Assembly (NCBI GenBank): GCA_934875675.1
Contig: CAKXIK010000011.1
Span: 16,638-50,751 of the forward strand
From: an uncultured bacterium
GTDB taxonomy: Bacteria > Bacillota > Clostridia > Oscillospirales > Acutalibacteraceae
Length of the DNA: 34,114 bases
Direction of reading: 5' to 3'
Below, piece by piece: positions 1-8,202 of this stretch. Position 1 is the first letter of the stretch, and each line of letters starts with the position of its first letter. The translations under genes and the position numbers were made by a program. The notes beneath the pieces are model-generated. The model saw only the letters and a list, made by a program, of their open reading frames with translations. It was not told the DNA's origin and did no database searches.

Positions 1-2936
1 CGCTCTTTGGGGCAGATGTGGCTTTGGAGAAAACCGAATGGTGCCGCGTGCTGTTTGAATATGCCGAAGAACAGCTGCAGGCGGCGCAGCAAACAATCCG
101 GCAAACACTGGCGCAGGCACAGCAGGACGAAGCAGTTGCAACAGCCTACTCAGCGGCAATTGCGGAGGATGAAGCCCGGTGCCGGATGCTTGTGCAGCGC
201 GCGCAGGAGCATGACTGGGATGCGTTGGCACAGGCACTGGGTGCGCTTGATTTTGCGCGGCTGGGTTCAATCAAAAAGGGCGCGGCAGATGAGCAGATTA
301 AGACACAGGTGCAGGATGCCAGAAAGAAATATAAGGAACAGTTTGCCAAGCTGAGCGAATATTTTGACCGCCCGGCAGACGAGGCAAAGGCAGAGCTTGC
401 GGCACAGCTGCCGGTGGTGAGCGCGCTGACCTCGCTTTGCAAGCAGTATGGCACACGGCTGGATGCGCTGAAAAAGGAGCGGAATCTGCTTGATTTCGGC
501 GATTTGGAGCATTTTGCACTTTCGCTGCTCGTGCGCCCGGTGAAAGGCGGCTTTGTGCGCACCGAAACGGCAAAGGAGTTGAGCAGTCGGTTTGAAGAGG
601 TGATGGTGGACGAATATCAGGACACCAACGGTGCACAGGATATGATTTTTTCCGCTGTATCCAAACAGGAGGAGAATTTGTTTCTCGTCGGCGATGTCAA
701 GCAGAGCATTTATCGCTTTCGTCAGGCAAGCCCGGAGCTTTTTCTTGCGCGGCGCAGCGAATACCCGCGCTATGACCGTGAAAAGGATGCATACCCGGCG
801 ACGGTGATTCTGGGGCAGAATTTTCGCAGCCGTTCCGGCATAACAGGCGCGTGCAATTTCCTGTTTCATATGCTGATGAGCCGTTCGGTGGGCGATTTGG
901 ATTACACTGCGGAGGAAGAGCTTGTGCCGGCAGCAGAGTATCCACCAAGCGAGGAACCCGCTGCAGAGCTGCAGCTTTTCAACACGTCGCAGTATGACGG
1001 CGAAAGTGAAGAAGCAGAAGCACAGTGGGTTGCGCAAAAAATCCGCGCAATGGTGGATTCCGGTGTGACGGTGAGCAAAAATGGCGTGCAGCGTCCGGCA
1101 GAATATCGCGATTTCTGCATTTTACTGCGCAGCGCGGCAAAGCACACCGCGCCGTTTGCAAAAGCACTTTGCGCACGAAAAATCCCCGTCTGGACGAGTG
1201 CGCAGGGAGGTTTTTTTGCCGCGAGGGAAATTTCCGTTACGCTTTCGCTGCTGCGTGTCATCGATAATCCGCTGCAGGATGTTCCGCTGCTTGCGGTGCT
1301 GCTTTCTCCGGTTTGCGGCTTTTCGGCGGACGATCTGGCAAAAATTCGACTGCAAAAGCCCAAGGTACTGCTGTATCATGCACTGTGCCTTGCGGCAGAA
1401 GAGGATGAACACTGCGCGGCGTTTTTGAAGATGACGGCGCGTTTTCGCAGGCTTGCTGCAACAATGCCGAGCGACCGCCTGCTGCGCTGCATTTTTGAAG
1501 AGCTGCATATGGAAGAAATGGTGCTTGCAATGCGGGACGGCGGTGCGCAACTTGCCAATTTGCGGTTGCTGCTGGAGTATGCGCGAACCTATGAACGGGC
1601 AGGGTATCGCGGGCTTTCGGGATTTATCCGCTACATTGACCGTTTGCAGGAGCAGCGCTCCGACCTTGCACCGGCGGCAGTTCTTTCGGAATCTGCCAAT
1701 GTGGTGCGCATTATGAGCATCCACCATTCCAAGGGGTTGGAATTTCCGTTTGTTTTTCTGGCGGATACGGCACGCAGATTCAATATCAGCTCGCAGGTTG
1801 GCGATTTGCTGATTCACCCGGAGATGGGTGTCGGGCTCAAGCGGCGCGATCCGATGAGCGGTGCGCGGTTTCCCACTGCCGCCTATGACGCTGTCCGGCT
1901 GGAAACGGCGCGGGATGAGCTTTCCGAACAGCTGCGTGTGCTCTATGTTGCTGTAACGCGCGCACGGGAAAAGCTGTTTTTGCTTGCAAGCTATGATGAC
2001 CCGGAAAAGCGGCTTGCGGCGCTTGCCTCGCAGCAGCAGGAAAACGGGCGACTGCTGCCGTTTTCCGTTCGCAGTGCCGCAAGCTTTGCAGACTGGATTC
2101 TTTCGGCTCTTCTTTGGCACCGAGATGGTGCAGTGCTGCGCAGTCTTGCCGGAGCGGAAGGCTTGCAGCCGTTGGAGGGGAGCGCGTGGAATGTGCAGTG
2201 CACCATTCCGCACCGGGAGGATTTTGCTCCGACAGAGGAATCCGAGCCCTGCCCGCCGGACGAAGAGCTGCTCAACCGGCTGCATCGTGTTTTTGCTGCA
2301 AAACCGGCAGCGACCGCTCTTTCCGGGGTTCCGGTCAAGGCGGCAATTTCACAGCTGGCGGAGGAGCGTGAGCAGCAAAAGCATCTGGGGGAACGGCGAC
2401 CGCGCTTTCTTTCCCAAAGCGGGCTGACCCCTGCCGAACGCGGCACCGCGATGCATCATTTTTTGCAGTTTGCCGATTATTCCGCCGCAAAAGCAGATTC
2501 TGCCGCCGAGCTTGCCCGGCTGACGGACGCAGGTTACCTCACGGCAGAGGAAAGTGCCAGTATCGACCTTGCCCGCATCGATGCGCTGTTTTCCGGTGCG
2601 CTTGGTGAGAGGATTTTTGCCGCGCAAAAGGTTCACCGCGAGGTTCGCTTCTTTGAGGAGTTGCCTGCGGTGCGCATCGCGCCGGAGCTGACGGGTGCGG
2701 ATGCGGAGGAAACGGTTTTGCTGCAGGGTGTTGCCGACTGTGTTTTAGAGGAGCAGGACCATCTGGTGCTGATTGATTACAAAACCGACCGGGTAAAATC
2801 GGGCGAAGAGCTTGCTGTACGATATACCGAACAGCTCGGGTTTTACGCCGATGCGCTCGAAAAGACCTTTGGCAAGCCGGTGCGGGAAAAGCTGCTTTAT
2901 TCGCTCTGGCTTTCTAAAATCGTTGTCCTGCCGTAA
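1..2936 (+). CDS. addA: ATP-dependent helicase/nuclease subunit A (AddA), 3' part
   Basis: AddA is the UvrD-like helicase plus nuclease subunit of AddAB, which processes double-strand breaks for RecA recombination. The reading frame is open from base 3, so the N-terminus, including the Walker A motif, lies upstream; about 977 residues are visible against roughly 1200 for the family. Visible SF1 motifs are the Walker B box VDEYQDTN (about base 606), GDVKQSIYRFRQA (motif III), GQNFRSR (motif IV), HHSKGLEFPFVFLA (motif V) and LYVAVTRARE (motif VI). The C-terminal RecB-type nuclease shows RGTAMHHFLQF, GVADCVLEE and LIDYKTD, which supply the expected Asp, Asp and Lys. It ends with TAA 48 bases before the next start. 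The AddB gene would normally lie just upstream, outside the window. The identification is firm. Confidence 0.95.
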   Translation, partial: LFGADVALEKTEWCRVLFEYAEEQLQAAQQTIRQTLAQAQQDEAVATAYSAAIAEDEARCRMLVQRAQEHDWDALAQALGALDFARLGSIKKGAADEQIKTQVQDARKKYKEQFAKLSEYFDRPADEAKAELAAQLPVVSALTSLCKQYGTRLDALKKERNLLDFGDLEHFALSLLVRPVKGGFVRTETAKELSSRFEEVMVDEYQDTNGAQDMIFSAVSKQEENLFLVGDVKQSIYRFRQASPELFLARRSEYPRYDREKDAYPATVILGQNFRSRSGITGACNFLFHMLMSRSVGDLDYTAEEELVPAAEYPPSEEPAAELQLFNTSQYDGESEEAEAQWVAQKIRAMVDSGVTVSKNGVQRPAEYRDFCILLRSAAKHTAPFAKALCARKIPVWTSAQGGFFAAREISVTLSLLRVIDNPLQDVPLLAVLLSPVCGFSADDLAKIRLQKPKVLLYHALCLAAEEDEHCAAFLKMTARFRRLAATMPSDRLLRCIFEELHMEEMVLAMRDGGAQLANLRLLLEYARTYERAGYRGLSGFIRYIDRLQEQRSDLAPAAVLSESANVVRIMSIHHSKGLEFPFVFLADTARRFNISSQVGDLLIHPEMGVGLKRRDPMSGARFPTAAYDAVRLETARDELSEQLRVLYVAVTRAREKLFLLASYDDPEKRLAALASQQQENGRLLPFSVRSAASFADWILSALLWHRDGAVLRSLAGAEGLQPLEGSAWNVQCTIPHREDFAPTEESEPCPPDEELLNRLHRVFAAKPAATALSGVPVKAAISQLAEEREQQKHLGERRPRFLSQSGLTPAERGTAMHHFLQFADYSAAKADSAAELARLTDAGYLTAEESASIDLARIDALFSGALGERIFAAQKVHREVRFFEELPAVRIAPELTGADAEETVLLQGVADCVLEEQDHLVLIDYKTDRVKSGEELAVRYTEQLGFYADALEKTFGKPVREKLLYSLWLSKIVVLP

Positions 2937-2984
2937 AACGGGCAGCTTGCAGCAGCAGTATGGCTTTTGTGAGGAGTGGTATTT

Positions 2985-3860
2985 TTGAAAAGAGCAGAAA
3001 ATCGCGTTAATGTATTTGACGTGAATGTTACAAATGAACAGGACGAGGATTTGCTTGACGGTGAGATTTTTGTCACACAGAAAAGGAATCTTGGAGAGGT
3101 CAGTGATTCCGATAATCCGTATGAATCCTTTCGAGAAACCGCCTCCAGCGCAGTTAAATCAACATTGGGACTGCAAATTACAGCGGCCGTTGCGCTGATT
3201 ATATCCAATTTTTTTCGCAGCAACATACGCGCAGCGAAATTTGCAGAGGCAGCAGAGGAACAACCGATTCTGTTCTGGTGCGCAGTCGGATTCTTTGCGC
3301 TGGCTATTGTGCTGCTGATTCTGTTAGCGGTCCAGTCAATACGCGACGGCAAGAAGATTAAGGCGGTAGAGCGGGAATTAACAAAACAAATGGAAGAAGA
3401 AAAGCAGTTAGCCTGTCAAACATTCTGTGTTCCTGCAGGTGCGAAAGAGATTGACGTACTGTGGCGTTGTTATTGGATGAAACGAAAAAGAAAAAAATAT
3501 ACATTTGGAAGGCAGTATATCAACGCAAATCAATGGGTGTATTCCTGCAATGGAAATCTTTGTTTTGTAGATGAAACACAGCAGGTTTCCGTTCCGCTGG
3601 AACAAATCGTCGGTATAAGTCCCATTAACCGTAAAATTCGGATCATGAGCTGGAACAAAAAGGAAAGCTGTACATCTGAATTGTTTCAAAAAATTCCGTG
3701 CAAAATAAAAATAAGATCTGATTATGTGGTAGTCAAACCGTATTATTCTTTACAAATCCACGGTAATGGCGGTGAATTTGAAATTCTGATTCCCGGTTAC
3801 GATATTGTGCCGGTGATGTGCTTGATTGGGTTGAAAATCCTTGAGAAAACAAAAGAATAA
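2985..3860 (+). CDS. unrecognised two-TM membrane protein
   Basis: I do not recognise this protein of about 291 residues. I chose TTG at 2985 because GAGGAG at 2971-2976 lies 8 bases upstream; a GTG at 2976 in the same frame would overlap that ribosome site. The N-terminal 55 residues are polar and acidic. Two hydrophobic segments follow, at about residues 61-77 and 94-116, then a charged helix (about 118-135) and a soluble domain of about 150 residues. That domain has alternating beta-like stretches (QWVYSCNGNLCFVDETQQV, then PLEQIVGI), which suggests a PH-like or YcxB-like membrane-associated fold; this is inference only. Its A-richer codon use (many AAA, ATT and GAA) differs from the GC-rich addA beside it. 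No promoter was identified, and it may be cotranscribed with addA. Confidence 0.72.
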   Translation: MKRAENRVNVFDVNVTNEQDEDLLDGEIFVTQKRNLGEVSDSDNPYESFRETASSAVKSTLGLQITAAVALIISNFFRSNIRAAKFAEAAEEQPILFWCAVGFFALAIVLLILLAVQSIRDGKKIKAVERELTKQMEEEKQLACQTFCVPAGAKEIDVLWRCYWMKRKRKKYTFGRQYINANQWVYSCNGNLCFVDETQQVSVPLEQIVGISPINRKIRIMSWNKKESCTSELFQKIPCKIKIRSDYVVVKPYYSLQIHGNGGEFEILIPGYDIVPVMCLIGLKILEKTKE

Positions 3861-3930
3861 GCTGATTGAATGAAAGAAAAGAAAAGTGAGCAGATAGCAG
3901 TTGAAAAGCAAATTTTTTTGCGAAAAATTC

Positions 3931-3959
3931 TTGCGAACCATGAAAAAGTGTGTTATAGT
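3931..3959 (+). promoter_or_regulatory. candidate sigma-A promoter, distal to rpmE
   Basis: TTGCGA at 3931-3936 and TATAGT at 3954-3959 are separated by exactly 17 bases. No convincing gene starts between here and rpmE, so it would be a distal tandem promoter giving a leader of about 210 nt, or the promoter of a short non-coding RNA. A stem CCTGCC/GGCGGG with one G-U pair lies shortly downstream, near 3965-3986. Confidence 0.4.
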
Positions 3960-4105
3960 GGTATTCCTGCCTTTTTATTTTGGCGGGAAAGGGTCTCGCT
4001 TTTCACGATTGGGATTGGATGCTGTAATTTTGGAATTTATTTCTGAAATATTTGGACATCGTGTAAAACGTGGCTGTGAGATTGAAAAAAACCGCAGAAA
4101 ACTGC

Positions 4106-4134
4106 TTGCATTTTGAATGCCGATATGATATAAT
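4106..4134 (+). promoter_or_regulatory. rpmE promoter
   Basis: TTGCAT at 4106-4111 and a perfect TATAAT at 4129-4134 are spaced by 17 bases. TGA directly precedes the -10 hexamer, so it is also an extended -10 (TGnTATAAT). The predicted start is near 4141, giving a leader of about 36 nt before the rpmE ATG. It lies at the end of the 316-base gap between 3860 and 4177, which otherwise holds only the distal promoter candidate at 3931-3959. Confidence 0.7.
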
Positions 4135-4176
4135 TCCAATGTTAATGATGCGGTTGTGCCGAAAGAGGTGAAAAGA

Positions 4177-4383
4177 ATGAAGGAAGCAATTCATCCGAAA
4201 TATGAAGAGACAACCATTACTTGCGCTTGCGGCAATGTGATTCATACCCGTTCCACAAAGAAGGACATCCGCGTGGAAATTTGCGCAAAGTGCCATCCGT
4301 TCTTCACCGGAAAGCAGAAGTTGATAGACACGGGCGGCCGTGTCGATCGCTTTAAGAAGCGTTTTGGAATGCAGGACAAATAA
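4177..4383 (+). CDS. rpmE: 50S ribosomal protein L31
   Basis: This 68-residue protein starts MKEAIHPKYEETTITCACG. The family is placed at the central protuberance of the 50S subunit and helps bridge the subunits. It is the zinc-binding (C+) form: a CxC pair near residue 16 and CAKCHPFF near residue 36 supply the cysteines. The ATG at 4177 is preceded by AGAGGTG; a longer in-frame reading from 4156 adds residues not seen in the family. It is monocistronic, with its own promoter and a strong terminator. The Cys-containing form serves as a zinc store in other bacteria, and Zur-controlled paralogues may exist elsewhere in the genome. Confidence 0.96.
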   Translation: MKEAIHPKYEETTITCACGNVIHTRSTKKDIRVEICAKCHPFFTGKQKLIDTGGRVDRFKKRFGMQDK

Positions 4384-4394
4384 TCTGTTGTCAT

Positions 4395-4463
4395 ACAAGA
4401 GGGGCTGTTGCAAAACAATCCGCCGGGAACGGCAGATTCTGCAGCAGCCCTCTTGTTTTATTT
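4395..4463 (+). terminator. rpmE intrinsic terminator
   Basis: The arm at 4395-4412 (acaagaggggctgttgca) pairs with 4439-4456 across a loop of about 26 bases, with one G-U pair and otherwise near-perfect pairing. It is followed by a T-rich run, TTTTATTTC. It begins 12 bases after the rpmE stop. Confidence 0.85.
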
Positions 4464-4553
4464 CTCTGGCGATGTGAGAATGCAGCCGGCAAAGTTGTGA
4501 TTTTGAACGTCGGCAGGATCCGATAAATGATGGGGCATAGGAGGTGACTTGCT

Positions 4554-5198
4554 TTGGCAGAGAACAAAAGCTACCAGACCGTCCGCGCATACGGTGAGGC
4601 GGAATTTACCGAAAAACGTTCCCGTTTTATCGGTTATGCAAAACCGGTGCAAACCGAGGAGCAAGCACTTGCTTTTTTGGAAGAAATCCGCGCAAAAAGA
4701 TGGGATGCCCGCCACAATGTTTATGCGTACCGGCTGCGTGAGGGCGGTCTGATGCGCTATTCCGATGCCGGCGAACCACAGGGCACTGCCGGAATGCCCA
4801 CGCTTGAGGCACTTACCAAAGCCGATATTACGGATGTTGCACTGGTCACCACGCGTTATTTCGGCGGGATTTTGCTCGGAACCGGCGGATTGGTGCGGGC
4901 GTATGCCAAGGCCGCGCAGATGGCATTGCAGGCAGCCGGTGTGGTTACAATGCAGATGTGCCTGAAGGCACGGCTGCTGTGCGAATACCATCAGCACGGC
5001 GCAGCGGCAAAGCTGTTGCCGCAGTGCGGTGCCATTCTGGACGATACCGTTTATGGGCAGGATGTGGAACTTTGCTTTCATCTCTTGCCGGAGACACTCG
5101 AAACGCTGCAGCAAAAACTTGCCGATGCGACCAATGGTGCGGTGGAAATCGAGCTTTGCGGGAAACAGTATTATTCGGTGGATTCGATTGTGCTTTGA
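4554..5198 (+). CDS. YigZ/IMPACT family protein
   Basis: This 214-residue protein matches the YigZ family in length and motifs. Visible are EKRSRFIGYA near residue 20, the core RWDARHNVYAYRL, SDAGEPQGTAGMP and TRYFGGILLGTGGLVRAY. The N-terminal IMPACT domain has a ribosomal S5-like fold and is followed by a ferredoxin-like C-terminal domain. Its cellular role is unclear; the family is related to eukaryotic IMPACT, a translation-stress regulator, and a role in translation control is only inferred. The start is TTG at 4554, with AGGAGGTGA about 7 bases upstream; no in-frame ATG is better placed. It lies alone between the rpmE terminator and dgt. Confidence 0.9.
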   Translation: MAENKSYQTVRAYGEAEFTEKRSRFIGYAKPVQTEEQALAFLEEIRAKRWDARHNVYAYRLREGGLMRYSDAGEPQGTAGMPTLEALTKADITDVALVTTRYFGGILLGTGGLVRAYAKAAQMALQAAGVVTMQMCLKARLLCEYHQHGAAAKLLPQCGAILDDTVYGQDVELCFHLLPETLETLQQKLADATNGAVEIELCGKQYYSVDSIVL

Positions 5199-5330
5199 AT
5201 CATTCAAAAGAAAATCAGACTTTTTTAAAAAAATAAAGGGAAATCAAAAGATTTGTCGTATTACTCTTTATAGGAAGCTGTTTTGTGCACAAATGTGCAA
5301 GTGGACAAGCCGGAAAGGAGCAATGCATGG

Positions 5331-6332
5331 ATGACGATTCGTGAACGGACAGAAGAACAGGAACTGCACTTTTTGGCGGAAGATGCCGCAAAGTCCAGAC
5401 TGACGCGGGGCAGAGAGCGCCCGGAAGCAGAATGTGAGCTCAGAACCGCATTTCAGCGTGACCGTGACCGGATTTTGCATTGTAAATCCTTTCGGCGGCT
5501 GAAACACAAAACGCAGGTTTTTCTTTCTCCGGAGGGTGACCATTACCGCACGCGCCTGACGCATACGCTTGAGGTGGCTCAGATTGCCCGCACCATTGCC
5601 CGCTGTTTGCAGCTGAATGAGGACTTGACCGAAGCGATTTCTCTGGGACATGATCTTGGTCATACACCGTTTGGCCATGCAGGGGAACGCGCGCTGAATG
5701 CGATTTCACCCCACGGTTTTCGCCATTATGAGCAGAGTGTGCGCGTGGTGGAGGTGCTTGAAAACGAAGGATTGGGACTGAATCTGACTGCGGAGGTGCG
5801 CAACGGGATTCGCTGCCATACCACCGGCACCGAAGCCTTTACCGCTGAGGGACGCATTGTTCGCATTGCGGACCGGATCGCCTATATCAATCACGATATT
5901 GACGATGCACAGCGTGCAGGCGTGCTTGATCCGGAGGAAATTCCGTGGAATATTATTGAAGCACTGGGCGACCGGCGCACTACACGAATCAATACGCTGG
6001 TTAGCTCACTCGTCAGTCATTCCACTCCGGCAAGCCTTCTGATGGCACCTGAGGTGCAGGAGGCTTTTGATGAGCTGCATCAGTTTATGCATCGGAATGT
6101 ATACAATAATCCGGTGGCAAAAGGGGAAGAACAAAAGGTGCCCGGCTTGGTGGAAACGCTCTATTGCTACTACCTGCAAAATCCGGACAAGCTTCCGGAT
6201 GAAATGCGTATTGTGCGGGAACGGGAAGGAGCAGACCGCGCCGTGTGTGACTATATTGCCGGGATGAGCGATGGTTATGCAACCCAGATGTTTGAAGCCC
6301 TGACCGTTCCAAAAGCATGGTCAAGATATTAA
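5331..6332 (+). CDS. dgt: dGTPase-like HD-domain triphosphohydrolase
   Basis: This 333-residue protein belongs to the deoxyguanosinetriphosphate triphosphohydrolase-like family, which splits dNTPs to deoxynucleosides plus tripolyphosphate and so adjusts the dNTP pool. The HD-domain metal ligands are visible as TRLTHTLEVAQIAR (His78) and GHDLGHTPFGHAGE (His107-Asp108), with a further Asp in NHDIDDAQ. The N-terminal segment CKSFRRLKHKTQVF is typical of the family. I chose ATG 5331 (MTIRERTEEQ) because AAAGGAG ends 10 bases upstream; the longer in-frame GTG at 5283 adds 16 residues with no ribosome site. dnaG follows after 56 bases, so a dgt-dnaG-rpoD operon is likely. Confidence 0.92.
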   Translation: MTIRERTEEQELHFLAEDAAKSRLTRGRERPEAECELRTAFQRDRDRILHCKSFRRLKHKTQVFLSPEGDHYRTRLTHTLEVAQIARTIARCLQLNEDLTEAISLGHDLGHTPFGHAGERALNAISPHGFRHYEQSVRVVEVLENEGLGLNLTAEVRNGIRCHTTGTEAFTAEGRIVRIADRIAYINHDIDDAQRAGVLDPEEIPWNIIEALGDRRTTRINTLVSSLVSHSTPASLLMAPEVQEAFDELHQFMHRNVYNNPVAKGEEQKVPGLVETLYCYYLQNPDKLPDEMRIVREREGADRAVCDYIAGMSDGYATQMFEALTVPKAWSRY

Positions 6333-6388
6333 TATTTTGCAATTAGTTGCGAATCATCCGCAATCGATGGGGAAAGGAGTGAGACGAA

Positions 6389-8152
6389 ATGGCATTACCG
6401 GAAGAATTTTTGCAGCGGCTTAAAAGCGCAAACCCGATTGAATCAGTGGTTTCCAGCTATGTGAAGCTGCGGAGAACCGGGCGAAACCTGACCGGGCTTT
6501 GTCCGTTCCACGGGGAAAAGACACCGTCCTTTGTGCTTTATCCGGAGAATGATTCGTTTTACTGCTTTGGCTGCGGAGCTGGCGGCGATACCATCACCTT
6601 TGTGCGCAGGATTGAAAATCTGGATTACATAGAGGCGGTGAAGCTGCTTGCACAGCGCGCCGGAATCGATATGCCGGAGGATGTTCGCCGGGATGACGGC
6701 ACTGCAAAGCTGAAACTGCGGATTCTGGAAGCAAACCGCGAAGCCGCGCGGTTTTTCCATGCACAGCTCAACACACCGCAAGGGGCAAAGGCGCTGGAAT
6801 ATTTGCGCGGACGAATGTTGGGCAACACCACCATCAACCATTTCGGATTGGGCTTTGCGCCGGAGGGATGGTCAGCGCTTTGCAATCATATGAAACAGGC
6901 GGGATTCAGCGATGAGGAGCTGGTAATGGCCAATCTTGCCTCCAAAGGAAAAAACGGTGGTGTTTATGACCGGTTCCGCAATCGCGTTATCTTTCCGATT
7001 ATTGATGTGCGCGGCAATGTGATTGCCTTTTCCGGCCGTGTGTTGGAAAAGGCAGAACCCAAATACCTCAATTCATCGGAAACGCTTGTGTTTGAAAAAA
7101 GCAGCGTGCTTTTTGCGCTGAATTTTGCAAAAAATTCCGGACAGCCTAATCTGATTCTGGCAGAGGGGCCCATGGATGTGATCTCGCTGCACCAGGCGGG
7201 ATTTACGAATGCGGTTGCATCACAAGGAACGGCACTGACCCCAAAACATGCGCTGCTGATTGCACGCTATGTGCAGGAGGTCATCCTGTGCTACGATTCG
7301 GATGGCGCCGGACAAAAAGCGACCGCACGCGCAATCCCCATTTTAAAAAATGCAGGACTTCGCGTGCGGGTGCTGACGATTCCGGAAGGAAAGGATCCCG
7401 ATGAATTTATTAAAACACGCGGGGCGGAGCGTTTTCGGCAATTGATTGAAGATTCAGGGAATGATGTCGAATATCGCATGCAAAAGATTCGCGAGAAATA
7501 TAATATGGAGACGGCAGATGGGCGCGTTAATATGCTGCGGGAAGCAATTGGAATGTTGGCATCGCTGGACAGCTCCATTGAGCAGGATGTTTATGCCGGA
7601 AGGTTGGCGGCAGAATTAAAAGTGGAAAAATCTACCTTGCTGCACCAGATTGCTCAAACGCGCAAACGCAATCAGCGCGACGGACATCAAAGCGAGCAAA
7701 AACAGATTCAGCGGCAGATTACAGGTTTATCCAAGGATGAGATCAATCCCGATCGTGCAAAAAATATGCGGGCTGCGTTGGCAGAAGAATCCTTGATTGC
7801 CTATTTGATCCGCAATCCGGATCGGGCAAAGCCGGTGCATGATTTGCTTTTGCCGGAACAGTTCTGCACATCGTTTAACCGTGGCGTTTATGAAAAATTG
7901 ACAAAATGGTTATTGGAGGGAAGACAGGTATCGCTTTCCGACTTTGCAGAATATTATTCTGTTGAGGAAATGGGCAGAATAGCACAGATGCTTGCAAAAA
8001 GCGCGCAAACCCCTAATTTGCTGCAAGCGGAACATGATTATGTTGCGGTTATTACCGAGGAACACAATAAACCTACCGTGCAGCAGGCCGCACAAAGCAG
8101 CGATGAAGACCTGTTGCGTTATATGGAACAACTGCGTACGCAGAAACAATAG
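6389..8152 (+). CDS. dnaG: DNA primase
   Basis: This 587-residue primase makes the RNA primers for replication. The N-terminal CHC2 zinc motif is visible as Cys38, His41, Cys59 and Cys62 (CPFHGEKTPSF, then CFGCGAGG). The RNAP core follows. The TOPRIM metal site shows LAEGPMDVISLH (Glu near residue 258) and CYDSDGAGQKA (Asp-x-Asp near residue 302). The C-terminal part (from about 440) is the helicase-binding domain and is weakly conserved, as usual. The ATG at 6389 is preceded by GGAAAGGAGTGAG. It sits between dgt and rpoD, the Clostridia version of the macromolecular-synthesis operon, with no rpsU present. Confidence 0.97.
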   Translation: MALPEEFLQRLKSANPIESVVSSYVKLRRTGRNLTGLCPFHGEKTPSFVLYPENDSFYCFGCGAGGDTITFVRRIENLDYIEAVKLLAQRAGIDMPEDVRRDDGTAKLKLRILEANREAARFFHAQLNTPQGAKALEYLRGRMLGNTTINHFGLGFAPEGWSALCNHMKQAGFSDEELVMANLASKGKNGGVYDRFRNRVIFPIIDVRGNVIAFSGRVLEKAEPKYLNSSETLVFEKSSVLFALNFAKNSGQPNLILAEGPMDVISLHQAGFTNAVASQGTALTPKHALLIARYVQEVILCYDSDGAGQKATARAIPILKNAGLRVRVLTIPEGKDPDEFIKTRGAERFRQLIEDSGNDVEYRMQKIREKYNMETADGRVNMLREAIGMLASLDSSIEQDVYAGRLAAELKVEKSTLLHQIAQTRKRNQRDGHQSEQKQIQRQITGLSKDEINPDRAKNMRAALAEESLIAYLIRNPDRAKPVHDLLLPEQFCTSFNRGVYEKLTKWLLEGRQVSLSDFAEYYSVEEMGRIAQMLAKSAQTPNLLQAEHDYVAVITEEHNKPTVQQAAQSSDEDLLRYMEQLRTQKQ

Positions 8153-8202
8153 ATGAAGCCCGGAGCGGCAGACGTTTTGCACCAATGAAAGGATGAAGCA
8201 TT

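Noticed and set aside
267..1037. Minus-strand open frames inside addA and other large genes
   Set aside because: They are shadows of strongly conserved coding frames with GC-rich third positions; no ribosome site or family match.
3901..4116. Possible 71-residue ORF before rpmE
   Set aside because: No ribosome site; it overlaps two promoter-like elements and has no family resemblance.
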